Positions 8,485-20,712 of a stretch of 64,000 nucleotides of DNA are shown here, piece by piece; position 1 is the first letter of the stretch, and every line of letters begins with the position of its first letter. Made by a program: the position numbers and the translations under genes. The notes beneath the pieces are model-generated. The model saw nothing but the letters and a program-made list of their open reading frames with translations. It did not search any database and was not told the DNA's origin. This DNA is from Luscinia megarhynchos (Eukaryota; Chordata; Aves; Passeriformes; Turdidae): positions 45,072,951 through 45,136,950 of the forward strand of contig CM067564.1 of the NCBI GenBank assembly GCA_034336665.1. Direction: 5' to 3'.

Positions 8485-11282
8485 ATGCTGGGGCTGCTGC
8501 TGCTGCTGCAGGTGTTGGGCAGCTGCCTCTGCCTGGGACACAGTGAGGTGGTGTCATCCATTGCAGATTGTCCACAATTTTTCTACAAAAACACCACCCC
8601 AAATGATATCCTGCGCCCAATGAATGGTGCCTGGATCTGTCAGCACTTCAGAAACCAGAATCACTTTGCCACCCTGTATGACAGAGACAGGAGAATTCCA
8701 GTGTATTCTGCTTACATCTACAAGCCTGGAAATGGCACCAACTTTTCAATGTGGTTTGTTGAACCCCAGGTGAGTGTCTCCCTTACAGCACATCACCCTC
8801 CACTCAATCAGAGATGAGCTGCAGCATTTAAATTACCACTTCTATTTCCTACCACCCCACTACTCACATGCAAAAGGACACACTGGATGGGAATTTTCTC
8901 CTTTAACTTCAAACACCTGCACCACATGGTTCCTCTGATGCATCTGAGACATCAGCAGGAGGATGAGATGAATCATATCCCAATGCTGCCCAGTTTTCTG
9001 CCTTGACCTGACAGTAACAGCCAATCCAATTAATTTGCATTACATTACAAAGTCAAATGATTCCCTTCCCTGTGCCCGGCTCTGGTGGGGGACCAAGTGA
9101 TGGGGAAAAGACACCCAAGAGAGGCTAAACTTGAGGGACCACCAAGCCTGCTGGGATCTGCTCCCCACTTTGCTCTGAGCTGTTCTGCATCTCTGACAGA
9201 GCTCATCTGCTCCCAGGGAAGAGTCAAAGAGGCTTTGTGAGGGATGTGAGAGAACAGAGGAGAAACTCAGGAGGGGGTGAGATGGCCCAGGGACAAAGCC
9301 TTGGGGGAAAAGGCACTGGAGATGAGAGGGTCAGCTTAACTGTGGAGGGATTTCTGTCGTGATGTTTGAGGCAGTGAAAAGTGAGGAGCATCAGTGTCAG
9401 TCCAGTCAGAAGGGTGTGATCTCCATGCATGGGCAGTGACCCCTGAGCACCTTTGGCTCAGGCTTGCTCCAGAAGGATCCAGCAGACAGACAGAACTCCA
9501 AGCTATGGAGAACTCACAAATGTCCTTCAGACCTCCAGGAAGACAGGCCAGGCCAATGAAGGAATAGAAGGGCAGCAAATTCAGGACCTTTCCATGGGCA
9601 GAGTAGGGGGAGAATTTTGGGTGAAATTGTGGAAGATCATAATGTCCATTTTCAGAGGAAAGCTAAATATGCTTCCTTACAGATGAACAACAACTTTTTA
9701 GAGTTATGAAAAATAATAATCATTTGTACTTGTTACTCAGATGAACATAAGCAATTAATCTGCTCTTGTACTACTGAAGCTTCCACACTAGCGAGGCATA
9801 AAAACTTGTAATTTTATAGAATCATAGAGTGGTTTGTGTTAGAGGAAGGATAAAAATAATCTCAATCCATACCCACTGCAAGGGTTTAGGTCACTTACCT
9901 CCAGCATGCTCCAAGCAATCACTGGCCTTCTCTTCCTAAACCATAGACACAGGATACCTAGAAAGATCTTTGATTTTGTTAACTTTTTCCAGAGGCCTTC
10001 TTGGAGAATTTCATTTTCCCAGGATTCTTTTAGGATTACAGGCTCCTCTCAGAGGCTGATCATTTGTAATTTCTTTTGAGTGATGCTGCAGAAAATGCTC
10101 CCTGGCCCAGATAATCTCTCAAACACATTCTTAGCACTGCTTTAACAGATTCCATTTACATTGAGATCATTTTGCAAACTGCAGCCTGCGCAGGAAAACG
10201 TCAGCTCCAGGACAGATTTCCTGTCACATCTCCCTGGGGATGGGGTTAGAGGAGGCAACCTCTGGTGTTCCAGGACTGAGCTACACCTGCAGCAACCACA
10301 CATAAAATCAAAGAATCACAGCATGGCATCAGGGTGTCCAGGGAGATCCCTGGGCAAAATTAGGCTGTGGAGACTGAAGGAAAGGGAAGCACATTTGGCA
10401 GGGAAGGTGTCTCACCAAAGTCACCTTTCAGTCCTAGGAGTGGGAAATACTCCTTGTCTCATGCATCCATCCATGCTCCCAGCACAGGCTTCAGGCTGGA
10501 TCACAAAGGTCACAAGTCAAAATGAGAGCAGTCACATTGTGAGCTGCTTTCTCTATAAAGCTTTTGTGTTCATGCAGGAGGGGCATGTCTATGATTTCTC
10601 TCTGATTCATCCATTTTCCTACATTGAGATGACAAAAAATGTGATTTTGACAATCAGAGACATCTGCTCAAGGTTAATCTGTTTCATTACTTGCATCCTC
10701 AGTACTGACACCTTTTCCTCTTCTTCCCCTGTCAAGCTGATCAACGAAACTTATGATAAGGATATGGCTACAGAGGAGTGCATTGAAATTAAATATGATA
10801 TCAATTTAGAGCAAATTGGCCAGAATCAAGCCACCACCCAAGACTACACAAATCTCAAGGGTCTGGAACCATGTCCCTTGGCTCCTAGTGCTCACAAAAG
10901 CGGCAAAGACAGCAAGTGGGCAACCCATACCCTGACCAACACAGTGCCCCTGAACAGCAGACTCGATCAGTGGGGCTGGAAATATTATTTGGAGAATACG
11001 ATGGCCCAGAACACCCAGGACTGTGATACCACCTATGTCATCACGGGTGCTGTACCTGGGAAAAACACCATTGCCAATGGGAGAGTGAATGTACCCAGCC
11101 ATATCTGGTCAGCTGCCTGCTGCCTGGTGGGCAATAGGCCCACAAAGGCCTGGGGAGCCATCGCTGAGAATGACAAGAACCAGGTGACGAACCTCAACCT
11201 GGGGAAGCTGGAGGAGGATTTGACTCAGGTCTATGGGGGGAGAGATGTTACTCTGTTCAGCAATGCCTGTCCCCGGGAATAA
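8485..11282 (+). CDS. ENDOD1-like: E1: ENDOD1-like protein with degenerate active site (pseudoenzyme candidate)
   Basis: Join of 8485-8769 and 10737-11282; the first exon begins at 8451 after TTGCAG, giving 34 bp of leader and a CCACC ATG context. Donor GTGAGT at 8770, acceptor CAAG before 10737, phase 0. Predicted 276 residues: signal peptide about 1-19 (LLLLLQVLGSCLCLGHS), N-terminal region with RIPVYSAYIY at about 69-78, nuclease core 96-276 ending CPRE. Odd: where other copies have DRGH, this one reads EPCP, so the catalytic His (position 142) is Pro. The metal-binding Asn of the LNQ motif is Asp (LDQ). The cores around TLTN.VP and GAVPG are otherwise kept and no stop or frame break is present. 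The N-terminal exon is also the most divergent of the array. A non-catalytic secreted protein, or a recently dead gene that happens to remain open. Confidence 0.85.
9818..9945 (-). repeat. CR1 3' tail fragment in E1 intron 2, antisense
   Basis: AGAATCATAGAGTGGTTTGTGTT followed by degraded CTCAATCCATACCCACTGC, the antisense start of a CR1 3' end. Homologous fragments lie in intron 2 of E2, E3, E4 and E5. Confidence 0.6.
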
Positions 11283-11331
11283 GCCTCACATCTGTGATGG
11301 AAGAGGCTCAGGAGCTTTTCCCACATGTCAC

Positions 11332-11890
11332 AGAATCACAGAATCACTGAATGGGATGGTTTTGATGGGACCTAAAACCCTTCAGGATCCTCTCATTTTG
11401 ACCTGCGTGCCAGGGGCAGGGACACCTTCCACTACCCCAGCTTGTTCCAAGCCCTCCCCAGCCTGCCCTTCAACGCTTCCAGGGATGGGGCACTCAAAAG
11501 ACATCTGAGTCATATTTGCTCATACCACAGCCTGCTCCCAGGAATTTACTTCTTTAGAATATCCCATCCTACCCTGCCCTCCATCAGTGGGAAACCATTC
11601 CCTCTTGTGCTGTCACTCCATACCCTTGTCCAAAGACTCTCTCCAGCCCTCTTAGACATCCTGCAGGTACTGCACTCTCTGCAGTCTTCTCCAGGCTGAA
11701 CATGCCCAGCTCTCTCAGCCTCTCTCCAGAGCAGACGTGCTCCAGCCCTCAGAGCACCTTCATGGCCTGCACTGGACTCCACTGCAACAGCTTTGTATCC
11801 TTCTTGTGCTCTGGGCCCCAGAGCTGGAGGCAGCACTGCACCTGGGCTCTCAGCACAGCACAGCAGAGCAGAGCAGAGCAGAGGGGGACA
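11332..11890 (-). repeat. CR1 3' fragment, antisense, downstream of E1
   Basis: Same element as after E0, starting 50 bp past the E1 stop. The terminal CAGAG pentamer run has 4 units here. Likely within the E1 3' UTR. Confidence 0.75.
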
Positions 11891-12549
11891 AATGTCCTGT
11901 GCAGCTTCTGTGCTGCTTCCTTCTCTGGTGTGGTTCCAGCTCTGTCCCTCAGGGCACCTCCTGCTCTGCCCAAAGGCACAAAGCCGTGGGCAGAGCCTCC
12001 AGCTGCTTTGCTTTGCTGCCCATCTCAGGAGAGAGCTCTCAGGGACAGTCCTCTCCTCCTTAGCTGAGAGCCCCTGACAGTGTGCAGCTGACTTGTCCCT
12101 CAGCTCCTTAGCAAGGCCAAGGCACCAGGGCACCTCAGGCTGCCCAGACATCTTGTCTGGACATCTCCATGTCTGCACATACCCAAAGCCCAACAATGAT
12201 CCTGGACAACCTGCTCGAGCCTGGAGTGTGGACTAGAAGATCTTGACAAGTCCCTGCAAAACCCAACAATTCAGTGATTATGTGATCCTGGGACTTGCTT
12301 TTGTTTGCTTGCTTTTGAGAGTGCACATTGAGATAAGCACCTGTTGTATCAGACAGGCAGGCTCTGCCATCCGATACATAGAAGCTTTGAGCATCCAAAT
12401 ATATATTCCTGTGATGCTCTCCTTGGATACCTTCATCCTCTGCTCTGCTTCTGATGATTTTCTGCAGATTTATAAAAAATTGATTTGGGGAATATATTTA
12501 ATGATTTTAAAATATCGTTTGCCACATCATTTAATGTGCAACAGCTTAC

Positions 12550-12555
12550 AATAAA
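12550..12555 (+). promoter_or_regulatory. Candidate poly(A) signal of E1
   Basis: AATAAA in the conserved downstream block about 1.27 kb past the stop, equivalent to the hexamer after the other copies. Confidence 0.5.
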
Positions 12556-12599
12556 AGTTATTTGCTGCAATGCTGGATTCCAGAGTCACCTTTTCAATA

Positions 12600-13370
12600 A
12601 ACCACAAATTGATTCTCACTGAAATTTCTTAAGCCACCAATGATGTCACAGTGCCCAGAGCAATCTTGCAGAACATTGGGGGTCCAAGTGCAATCTGAGG
12701 ATGCCATAACACCCACACAAGGGTCAGCATCAGACACAAGTTATTCTATTGTGAATGGGCATGAACAAAGTGGGCCAGGGTGCCAACAGCTCAGACAAGA
12801 TGCCCCCATGTCTCCAGCAACGAGACCTGTAAGTTTGAGCTCCTCAGTCTTGATGCTTTAGGGATGGGGGCCTGTGCAACAAAGAGTTCAAAGGGTTCTG
12901 TGCATTCAGGCTTATGTGGGATTTCCCCACTTTTCTCCTTGGAGGGGTTCACCCTGTGTCATGCAGCACTGTGGAGTTGGGGGACAGTCTGGGGGTCTCT
13001 GATGCTTTCTGGCCCCTTCTAATGATGTGACCACTGTTGGGCCCTGCTTTGTTATGTCAGTTGGGCCACATCAGAAAGGAGGAATTTGCCTCAGCCCTGC
13101 TACATCTGTTTCTTCTTGGCCTTCTCCCTCTTTCTGGCTAAACTTCACTTCGTTTAAGACATAAGTCCCAAGTTAACAGAAACAAAAGGAACCACATCAC
13201 TCAACCAGTTTGTTTAAAAACACTTAGGTCTAACATACTTTCTGAATGGTTCTGGTTGTATGAACCAACTCATCATTCTATTATTCCTGGACTTTTGGAA
13301 ATGCAGGGAAGTGAGTCCAGTTTAGTTTGAATGAATGAATGATCATTGAATCACAGATAATTTTGGGTTG
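12600..13370. other. Type A spacer segment, no gene recognised
   Basis: Conserved with 27125-27865, 36370-37115 and 59345-60105. Short ORFs only. No recognised element. Confidence 0.5.
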
Positions 13371-13371
13371 A

Positions 13372-13600
13372 AAGGACCTTAATGACCAGCAAGTTCTATG
13401 CCCTCTCATGGACAGGGACAATTTCCATGATCCCAGGTTGCCCTAAACCCCAGCAAACGTGGTCATGGACATACCCAAGGATGGAGCAGTCTCAGCTTCT
13501 GTGGGCAACCTCCGTTGGGGCTTCACCACTCCCACAGTACCAAACATCATCCTAATATCCAATCTATACCGACATTCAGACCAGTTCAAGCCGTTCCACC
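13372..13600 (-). repeat. CR1 fragment, antisense, type A spacer
   Basis: TTTGGGTTGAAAGGACCTTA, then GACAGGGACAATTTCCATGA, AGTCTCAGCTTCTGTGGGCA and CCTAATATCCAATCTATACC: a recognisable antisense CR1 3' region. Found in all four type A spacers. Confidence 0.65.
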
Positions 13601-13609
13601 TTGTCCTAA

Positions 13610-14190
13610 TATCTTGGTTTGTCCCCAGCCAGCACACACACCCCCCACAGCTGCTCCCTCACTCCCCAGACACCGGCCGGGATCAGGGAGAGAAGTGGAA
13701 GGGTGAAAGATGGAAAACTCGTAGGTGGAGATAAAGACACTGTAACAGGGAAAACAAAAGCTGTGCACACAAGCAAAGCACATTCAAGGAATTCTTTGCC
13801 CATTTCCCATGGACATAAAGGTGTTCAGCCACCTCCAGGAGAGCAGGGCCCCATCCCACCTAACAGTGACCTGGGAGGACAAAACCCACAACTCCAAATG
13901 TCCCCTACTTCTTCCCCTGACTTTATATACTCAGCATGATGTCACCTGGTCTGGAAGATTCCTCGGGTCAGTCAGGGTCACCTGTCCTTGCTCTGTCTCC
14001 TCCCAACCTCCCAAGTCCCCCCAACCTCCTGGCCAGCCTGACAGAAGAAAAGTAGAAAAGGCTTTGGCTCTGTGAAAGATGTGCTCAGCAATAACAAAAA
14101 ATACCTCTGTATTATCAACTCTGTGTGCAGCAGAACACCAAAAGCACAGCCCAATGCCTGCCACTGTCAAGAAAATTAACTCTGAACTCA
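13610..14190 (-). mobile_element. Old avian ERV LTR remnant, antisense, type A spacer
   Basis: Contains GGAGATAAAGACACTGTAAC, CAAGCAAAGCACATTCAAGG, TTATATACTCAGCATGATGT and GAAAATTAACTCTGAAC, segments I recall from a widespread avian LTR family read antisense. Paralogues at about 28120-28705, 37370-37950 and 60345-60920. Family name not certain; boundaries approximate. Confidence 0.45.
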
Positions 14191-14723
14191 GCACATCTCT
14201 CAACTGCCTGTCCTTGTCCAAAGTCTGTCTCCAGCTCTCCTGTAGACTCCTAAAGCCCTGGCAGGAGCTCTGAGCTATCCCCAGAGCCTTCTCCTTCCCA
14301 GGCTGCTGGGATGAAGCTGTTACAGAGCCATGGCCATCAGGCCAGAGAATATTTGTTGCCTGGCCATAGGAATGATGTTATGTGAGGCTGCACAAGAGCA
14401 GCCTGTGAGTGTCTGAGTGTCCTCAGAGACAGGCCAGTCCATCTCATGCACCAGAGGTGTTGTGTTGGGAACAGAAACACATGGAGGTGCTGGAGCAGCA
14501 GCAGCTGCAGCTGGTGGGATTGATGAAATGATCAAGGAAGTCACCAGACCCTGTTAACTGATGCTGACATACCATGCTGCAAGTCAGCAAATTTCACAGA
14601 AATAGTGAGGAACTGTTGCAAACAACTGTCAACCTATTTCATGGTGAGTATTAACCAAATCCCCTAAATAAAAAATGAAGAATTCTCTTTCTATTCTGTG
14701 GATTTCTCTGTTTTTAAGAAGAG

Positions 14724-14730
14724 TATAAAT
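14724..14730 (+). promoter_or_regulatory. Distal TATA box upstream of E2
   Basis: TATAAAT in a block conserved in type A spacers. In E3, E4 and E6 the block ends about 110-125 bp downstream in a strong donor CAAG/GTAAGC, suggesting a second promoter plus 5' exon. Before E2 the donor end of that exon is destroyed by the LTR element that starts at about 14839. Confidence 0.4.
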
Positions 14731-14838
14731 TGCATATTTAGGACTGGGTGTATATTGCATTGGCACTACTGAGGATTCAAACAGTCCTTTCTCCAGGGAG
14801 AAGAATGAAGGAACGATTGAACTGCCTGTTCTGAGACT

Positions 14839-15381
14839 TTATTAACGGTAAGCAAAAGCAATGGAAAAGCAAAAAGCAAATGGCAAAAAGCACCAACTCC
14901 TCCAATACAAACTCTTGTATAGGATTTTTCCAACAAGCTAAGACACAAACTCAGACCCCCACTCCTTAACCTATTAGAATTGTAGTTTCTTAACACGCCA
15001 GGTTACGTATAGACTATGCATACCACATATCTTGTTCTATCTGAAAAATGTAAGCAATATTCTTACTACAGCTCTACTGTGTCTAAGCAGTGTCTACAAC
15101 CATGGTCCTGGAGCCTCTATAGAAAACATTGGCATGTTTTTCAGCCTTCACGAGAACTCATATTTCTACTTTGGCATCTAAGCCTTTCACTTACTAAAAA
15201 CATTAGAGCTCATACTAAACCTTACTTACTGACTTACTTACATATCCTAAAACTTAAACTTCCATCTCTACCTTATGTGTGAGTGGCTTAATATACTTCA
15301 TCTACAGGCTTTAATTCAATCCCTGCACTCTGATTTCTCTCTGAAGAATTCAGAGACCCTCCACTCACTGAATCCAACATC
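14839..15381 (-). repeat. Left terminal repeat of the 5.4 kb LTR element
   Basis: Direct repeat of about 19680-20200. Ends on the plus strand with CACTGAATCCAACA, giving a TGTT... terminus on the minus strand. Truncated on its left side within the polyadenylation signal. Confidence 0.6.
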
Positions 15382-17626
15382 TCCCCTTCCTCTTAGAACC
15401 ATAAAGATTTTCTTTCAATTATTAGTCGAGTATTTTGGAGGACAAGGCACCATGATTAGCACTAAAAAACTTTTTTAACCCTGATGCTAAATTCCAATCC
15501 ACTAAACAAACGGTCCAAACTCTACCATTCTGTGACTCATATCACTTGCAGGCTACTTGGCCTATTTTCTCCTCCTGGATGGCCCTCTGGTAGCAGAGAA
15601 GGTCATCCTTTTCATCAAGGTCTGGCATGGCATGTGTCCCCACTGCTTAATACCTGCTGGGTTGCGTTCAGCAGCAGAGCAAAAAATCTTCTTGGTGGCA
15701 AACACAGAGGCCAAGCCAGTTTTGCCCTTGACTATTTCAGAAGGGCCTTGGCCAGCCCTGCTCCTTGCTTATCAAAGCAAAACTTCTCCTGGTTCATTCA
15801 ATGGCAAAGCACACAGAGATTTGCATTAACAATAAAACTACAAGGATAGCTAAACAAGTGAAAAAGAGTTTTTCTGGGGTTATGTTAGACAGACATATGG
15901 TATTTAAACTTAATACATTAGCTGAAGTTATTTAAACACTTCCTTTAAGTAGGCTAATTGACAAATCCGAACTACTAAAAGCAAACGAATCAAAAACACA
16001 AGCATAACATATAATTGAACCTTGTATTTTTCTTAGACTATTATCTAACAAAAAATTCTACAATACTGCTGATTCCCCCAATTACAAAAAAAACCCAAAG
16101 TTCAAAAACTTCTGCAGGTAAAACACAATGCAACAATCAATAATACTTTAAACAATAGACATACATTTATAAAATTAGATAATCATCAATCCTTAAAACA
16201 CTGTGTCATCACCTCAGAGTCTGCAAACAACTGACAAGCCTTGATTCAATGTGGAATTAGACGGTCATCTCCAAAAGTGAGTATCAAATTCACCCTAAAA
16301 TCAGCTTCAGCTGCCATATTGATAGGGTCAAGTTGCCTAGTCAAAACGACTGGAGTATTCTTTTGATGCAGAGAACACCTGGGTTTACACAGTTTTCCTT
16401 CCAGGTAGAATTAAGGCCCGGCCACTTCCTAAATTCTAATTGGAAGAGAACTCCCTGACATATTTTTATTAAAAAACATAAGACTCTTAAGAACAAAAGC
16501 TACAATGAAACATTTCAGGGTTAGAAAGAAATCAAATTCCTTCAGCAGCTAGTTCTCCCTAAAGTTTTTTCTCAGGATGAGATGCTTTGAACATGGCAGA
16601 CTGCTGGAGTGCTTCTGTAACAACAACTCGGGAAAACCATAAGATTAGCAATTCAGAAGAGACTTTCAATGAAGCTCAGATAATTTTCTTGGAACTCTGA
16701 AAAATACTTAAAATCATGAGACAGCACAGGGTCAGGTCATAAGAGACCAGCTAAAATAAGAGAGAAAATTAATAAAAATTAAATCAAAGGAACACTAAAT
16801 TCACAACTTAACTGATTATCTTCATACATTTGATTCAGGGCTATGTCTGGAGGTTTTCTAAAATTTACTTGGAATGTTGAAAAAATTCAAGTTAAACAAT
16901 AAAACAGAAATCAAAACCATTCTGTAATACAGAATTCATACTCTTAATACAATGGTTTTGAAATGAAATACAGAAACTATATTTGAGCCTTAAAAATCGA
17001 GCTTATAGAGAAATACTGTTTTTCCAATATATATTAAAAAAATTTTGGCACAAATTAAATTTTACAGTTCAAATGATGGTCCTAGAAGCAGTCCTGATTT
17101 GTGTTCATGAAGCATTTAATTGATAATTTAAGAAATATAAACTAGAAATCTATTGCAATTTGGTTTGAAGAGAAAGCTAAAATACTGGTAATAAATCCAT
17201 GAGGCACAAATTTGCAAGTTTCTTCTTTATAGAAATTCAGAACTTATTAATTCATAATGAAGGCATTGCAAAGGCTTAGAAGCTGGGGGTTTTTTAAAAT
17301 AATTAACTATAGAAAAATTAAAAATCAATGTCGGTATTTGGACAACAATGGAGAAAACAAACACCTTATACTTTACATAAAATGTTATGAATAAATCCTT
17401 CAGAGAAAGTTTTACCCTGCTCCCCACTCCTGTCTGCCCGGGACGGATACCCCCAATCCCGATCCTGCTCCCCTTCCTGTCCCTAATGCAAATCCTGACC
17501 CCATTCCCGTTCCCGTCGGGAGGGAGGGGGATGCTGCCTGTGCCTTCGGCCCCCACTGAGATTCTGGGCAGGGCAAGTGGTTTCATGGGGACATTCCCCA
17601 GAGAATGTTTTACAGCGGTTAAAATT

Positions 17627-18240
17627 GTATGTTTTTATAAATGTTTCCACTTGTCTGTAATGTTAATTGTTAATGTTAAGTTCTTGGCCTCACCTTGTTT
17701 TTGGCCCCAGTTGTCTTATCCCATATCCCTTTAGCCTCACGTTGGGTTAATGCCCTCGCTGCCTCCCTAAAATGGCGCCTGTGACAGAGGAGGAGGAGTG
17801 ACATGCAAATGAAAGACACAGAGAATTCTGGGACACCATTCAGAGCTGAAACCCCTAAAATAACGAGCCCAAGTTATGTCTAACACTAAGAATAGTGTTC
17901 CACAGCTGGGAAAAATTACAGAGAAGGCAAGATCACCATCTGGAGCTGCACCGTGACCTGAATAGCACCCTACCATCAGGACCTCCCCTTACCATAATAG
18001 GCCGCAGCAGTCTTTCTAGGAACCCGTGAGGACAAAAGACCCAGCTCTGCTTGTGAAGACAGAACTGAACAACTTCTCCTCCTCGGTGTCACCTCTCGGG
18101 AATAACAGCAGTGTGTGCAGCCGTTCGGGTTCCCTTGTCCAGAGCTGATCTCTAATAAAGGCCTTATAAAGGAGCTAGGCCTCCTGGCCCATTTATTTCA
18201 TAAAAGAACTGTGAAAATAGAGCTGAATCTGATATCATGT
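17627..18240 (+). mobile_element. Possible nested LTR-like module, sense
   Basis: Begins TGTATGTTTTTATAAATG and carries a TAATAAAGG polyadenylation-like signal near 18151-18158 and an end near GATATCA. Looks like a U3-R-U5 layout in the opposite orientation to the surrounding element, which suggests nesting or a mosaic. No target duplication identified; low certainty. Confidence 0.3.
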
Positions 18241-19619
18241 TCATGTGCCCTTGCTCCGTCTGCCCCCAACAATGTAGTTAAAAGCAGCTCTTGCCGTCTC
18301 CCAGCCCCCCTTTCCCCCTCCTCTTTGCAGCACTAAACTCATGCATGACATGGGGGAAGCGGTGGGGGGGCTGACAGAGCCTCTGGGAATGTATGGAGAG
18401 GGGGAGTGGAGTGGCCACGCCCGACCAGCTCCCATCATGGGAGGATCATGGGCTGGACATGCCCGACCCGCTCCCATCAGAGGGGGACCATGGGCTGGAC
18501 ATGCCCGACCTGCTCCCATCCCGGGGGACTGTGGGCTGCCACTGTCCCTGGGCACTGGACACGAAGGAGGGCATGGGCTGGGGCGGGCGGACAAGGCAGC
18601 AGCAAGGGAGAGTGGAGCAGTGGCACTCCCCTCCTCCTTGGCTGTGCCCCGGGATGACAATGTCACGCTGCTGTGCCAGCGTCTTCTTTGGACGGCTGGG
18701 TCCGGGCGGCTGCCCTGCAATTGCTTAATAGTTGTTAAAAGTTCTTTTGGTCATGATCCCGTGGTGCAATCTGCGGTCTGGGGTCACAAAACTAATTCAG
18801 CAGCGCGGTTGGGAGAAAAGCTCAGTAGTTAAATCAGAACCTTTTTCCTTTGACTTTAAAAAGCATGAATTTGTCTCCCCATTTGAATCTGCTGGCTTTA
18901 ATGTTGATATCTCAAATTTCCCGGAAACAGAGCAATCATCTCAACATTCCTAACAGTACACTGATCGGTTTCTCCCCTCTGTCTTTCACTGCCCTGTCAT
19001 CTCCCCTCCCCAATTACCCCTGCTCTTTCCCAACGCGGTCTCATCCATGGGGTGTGCGGGGGACGGAATTTCTCAACCAGCCACAGAAGCCTTGGCGAGG
19101 CTGCAGGATGGGGTGGTAAGGGGGGGCTCTGTTCTAGGGATTATTCTGAATACATGGCTTGGGGGGCAGCACTGCAAGTGCAGTAGCCACGGCCAGGCTG
19201 TGGCGTGGGGCTGGGACAGGCGGCACAGGTGGAGTGGCCGCGGCCAGGCTGCAGCGTGGGGCAGGCTGCAGTGGTGCAGAGTCCGCTGCCCCATCCAAGC
19301 CAGTCTGAGCGGGGCTCAATGCCCGAGGGACCAATGTCACAAGGACCAGCGCTGTGGCTGTGGAACGGGATGGGCTTTCCCCCATCTCTATGAATTCACC
19401 TCAACACTTAGCTTAATTTAAATAGGTCATTATAAGTTCTGGATTTTTTCCCCATGCTCTAATTTCTGCTCTTTAAATATATTTTCCCCCTTCTCTATGG
19501 ATTTACCTCAACACGCAGCTTATCTTAAATATATCACACGGGGCATCAGAATGTGAGGTTATTGCCTCCGGAGTTCTAGGCACCAAATTCGTCGGGTTAT
19601 CGTAAATGAGCAAGCAGCA

Positions 19620-20211
19620 AATAATTGCTAAAAGGTTGTTTATTACAAAGCACATCAGCCTCAAAAGGCAAACAGATAAGCGATGGCAAAAGCGACGGCA
19701 AAAGCAAAAAGCAAATGGCAAAAAGCACCAACTCACCCCAATATAAACTCTTGTATAGGATTTTCCCAACATGCTAAGACACAAACTTGGACCCCCACTC
19801 CTTAACCTATTAGAATTGTAGTTTCTTAACACGCCAGGTTACGTATAGACTATGCATAAGATCTATCTTGTTCTGTCTGAAAAATGTAAGCAATATTCTT
19901 ACTACAGCTCTACTATGTCTAAGCAGTGTCTACAACCATGGTCCTGGAGCCTCTATAGAAAACATTAGCATGTTTTTCAGCCTTCACGAGAACTCATATT
20001 TCTACTTTGGCATCTAAGCCTTTCACTTACTAAAAACATTAGAGCTCATACTAAAACCTTACTTACTGACTTACTTACATATCCTAAAACTTAAATTTCC
20101 ATCTCTACCTTATGTGTGAGTGGCTTAATATACTTCAATCCATCCACAGGCTTTAATTCAATCCCTGCACTCTGATTTCTCTCTGAAGAATTCAGAGACC
20201 CCTGACTCCCT
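19620..20211 (-). repeat. Right terminal repeat of the 5.4 kb LTR element (5' LTR on minus strand)
   Basis: Direct-repeat partner of 14839-15381 and homologous to 47460-48110. Right junction near GACGCAGAC, after which the native spacer (GTAAGCTCC) resumes. Confidence 0.6.
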
Positions 20212-20616
20212 GACGCAGACAGTAAGCTCCTTCTCCTTCCTCACCATTCATTCCAATATTCAAAGCTTTTCCTGAGCTTTATGATAAATATATACAGACA
20301 AAGCATAGACTGAAGTTGATAAGCTCCAAGGAGCAATCAGAGATTATCCATGCACTGAATTTTGTAGCACTTTAGTGTTCAATTTCAATCAGGAGGGTAG
20401 AGAGAGAAGGAATGATTTGGGAAAGAAACTCAAGCCAGGTCACCTGAAAACTGACATCAAACTGTTGAATAACAAGGAGGGGTGATTTTATTGAGCAGCA
20501 AAACTCCAACCAAGACCTTGAAAAAGCCTCTGGAAAAACACAGGTGGCTTAACTCCTGGAAAATTCACTCTACACCCTGCTTGGGAAATCTACCAACTGT
20601 CTCTTCCTGGAGAACG

Positions 20617-20623
20617 TATAAAC
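20617..20623 (+). promoter_or_regulatory. TATA box of E2 (proximal promoter)
   Basis: TATAAAC, aligned with the TATA boxes of E1 and E5. A GTAGGT donor follows at 20713. Confidence 0.55.
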
Positions 20624-20647
20624 TCAGCCAGTCTGAGACTGCAGCAG

Positions 20648-20712
20648 AGGCATTTGAGAGTCCTCTGCCACATTGCAGCTGCGAGAAGAATCCGGTAACA
20701 CTCTTTCTCAAG
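20648..20712 (+). other. Non-coding 5' exon of E2
   Basis: Homologous to 6820-6885, ends CTCAAG/GTAGGT. No ATG. Start inferred from TATA spacing. The partner acceptor is TTGCAG ending at 22926. Confidence 0.5.

Larger units (their letters stand above)
14839..20211 (-). mobile_element. LTR-type element of about 5.4 kb, antisense, no intact gag/pol seen
   Basis: Interrupts a block that is continuous in the other type A spacers. Long direct terminal repeats are visible: about 14839-15381 and about 19620-20211 are nearly the same over 500 bp (both carry CACGCCAGGTTACGTATAG and CTGAAAAATGTAAGCAATAT). Read on the minus strand the repeats contain an AATAAA polyadenylation signal (plus-strand TTTATT near 19640) and are followed by a TTTGGTGCC stretch near 19582-19590 that could be a primer-binding site. 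The left repeat stops at its AATAA, lacking the terminal part. The interior is GC-rich at 18240-19380 and AT-rich at 15850-17400, with no recognisable gag, pol or env reading frame, so it is a non-autonomous or heavily decayed element. Confidence 0.6.

Noticed and set aside
18241..18832. ORFs of about 160 codons in the GC-rich interior of the 5.4 kb element
   Set aside because: Low-complexity Pro/Gly/Ala-rich repeats of a CCATGGGCTGGACATGCCC-like unit. No gag, pol or other retroviral motif recognised.
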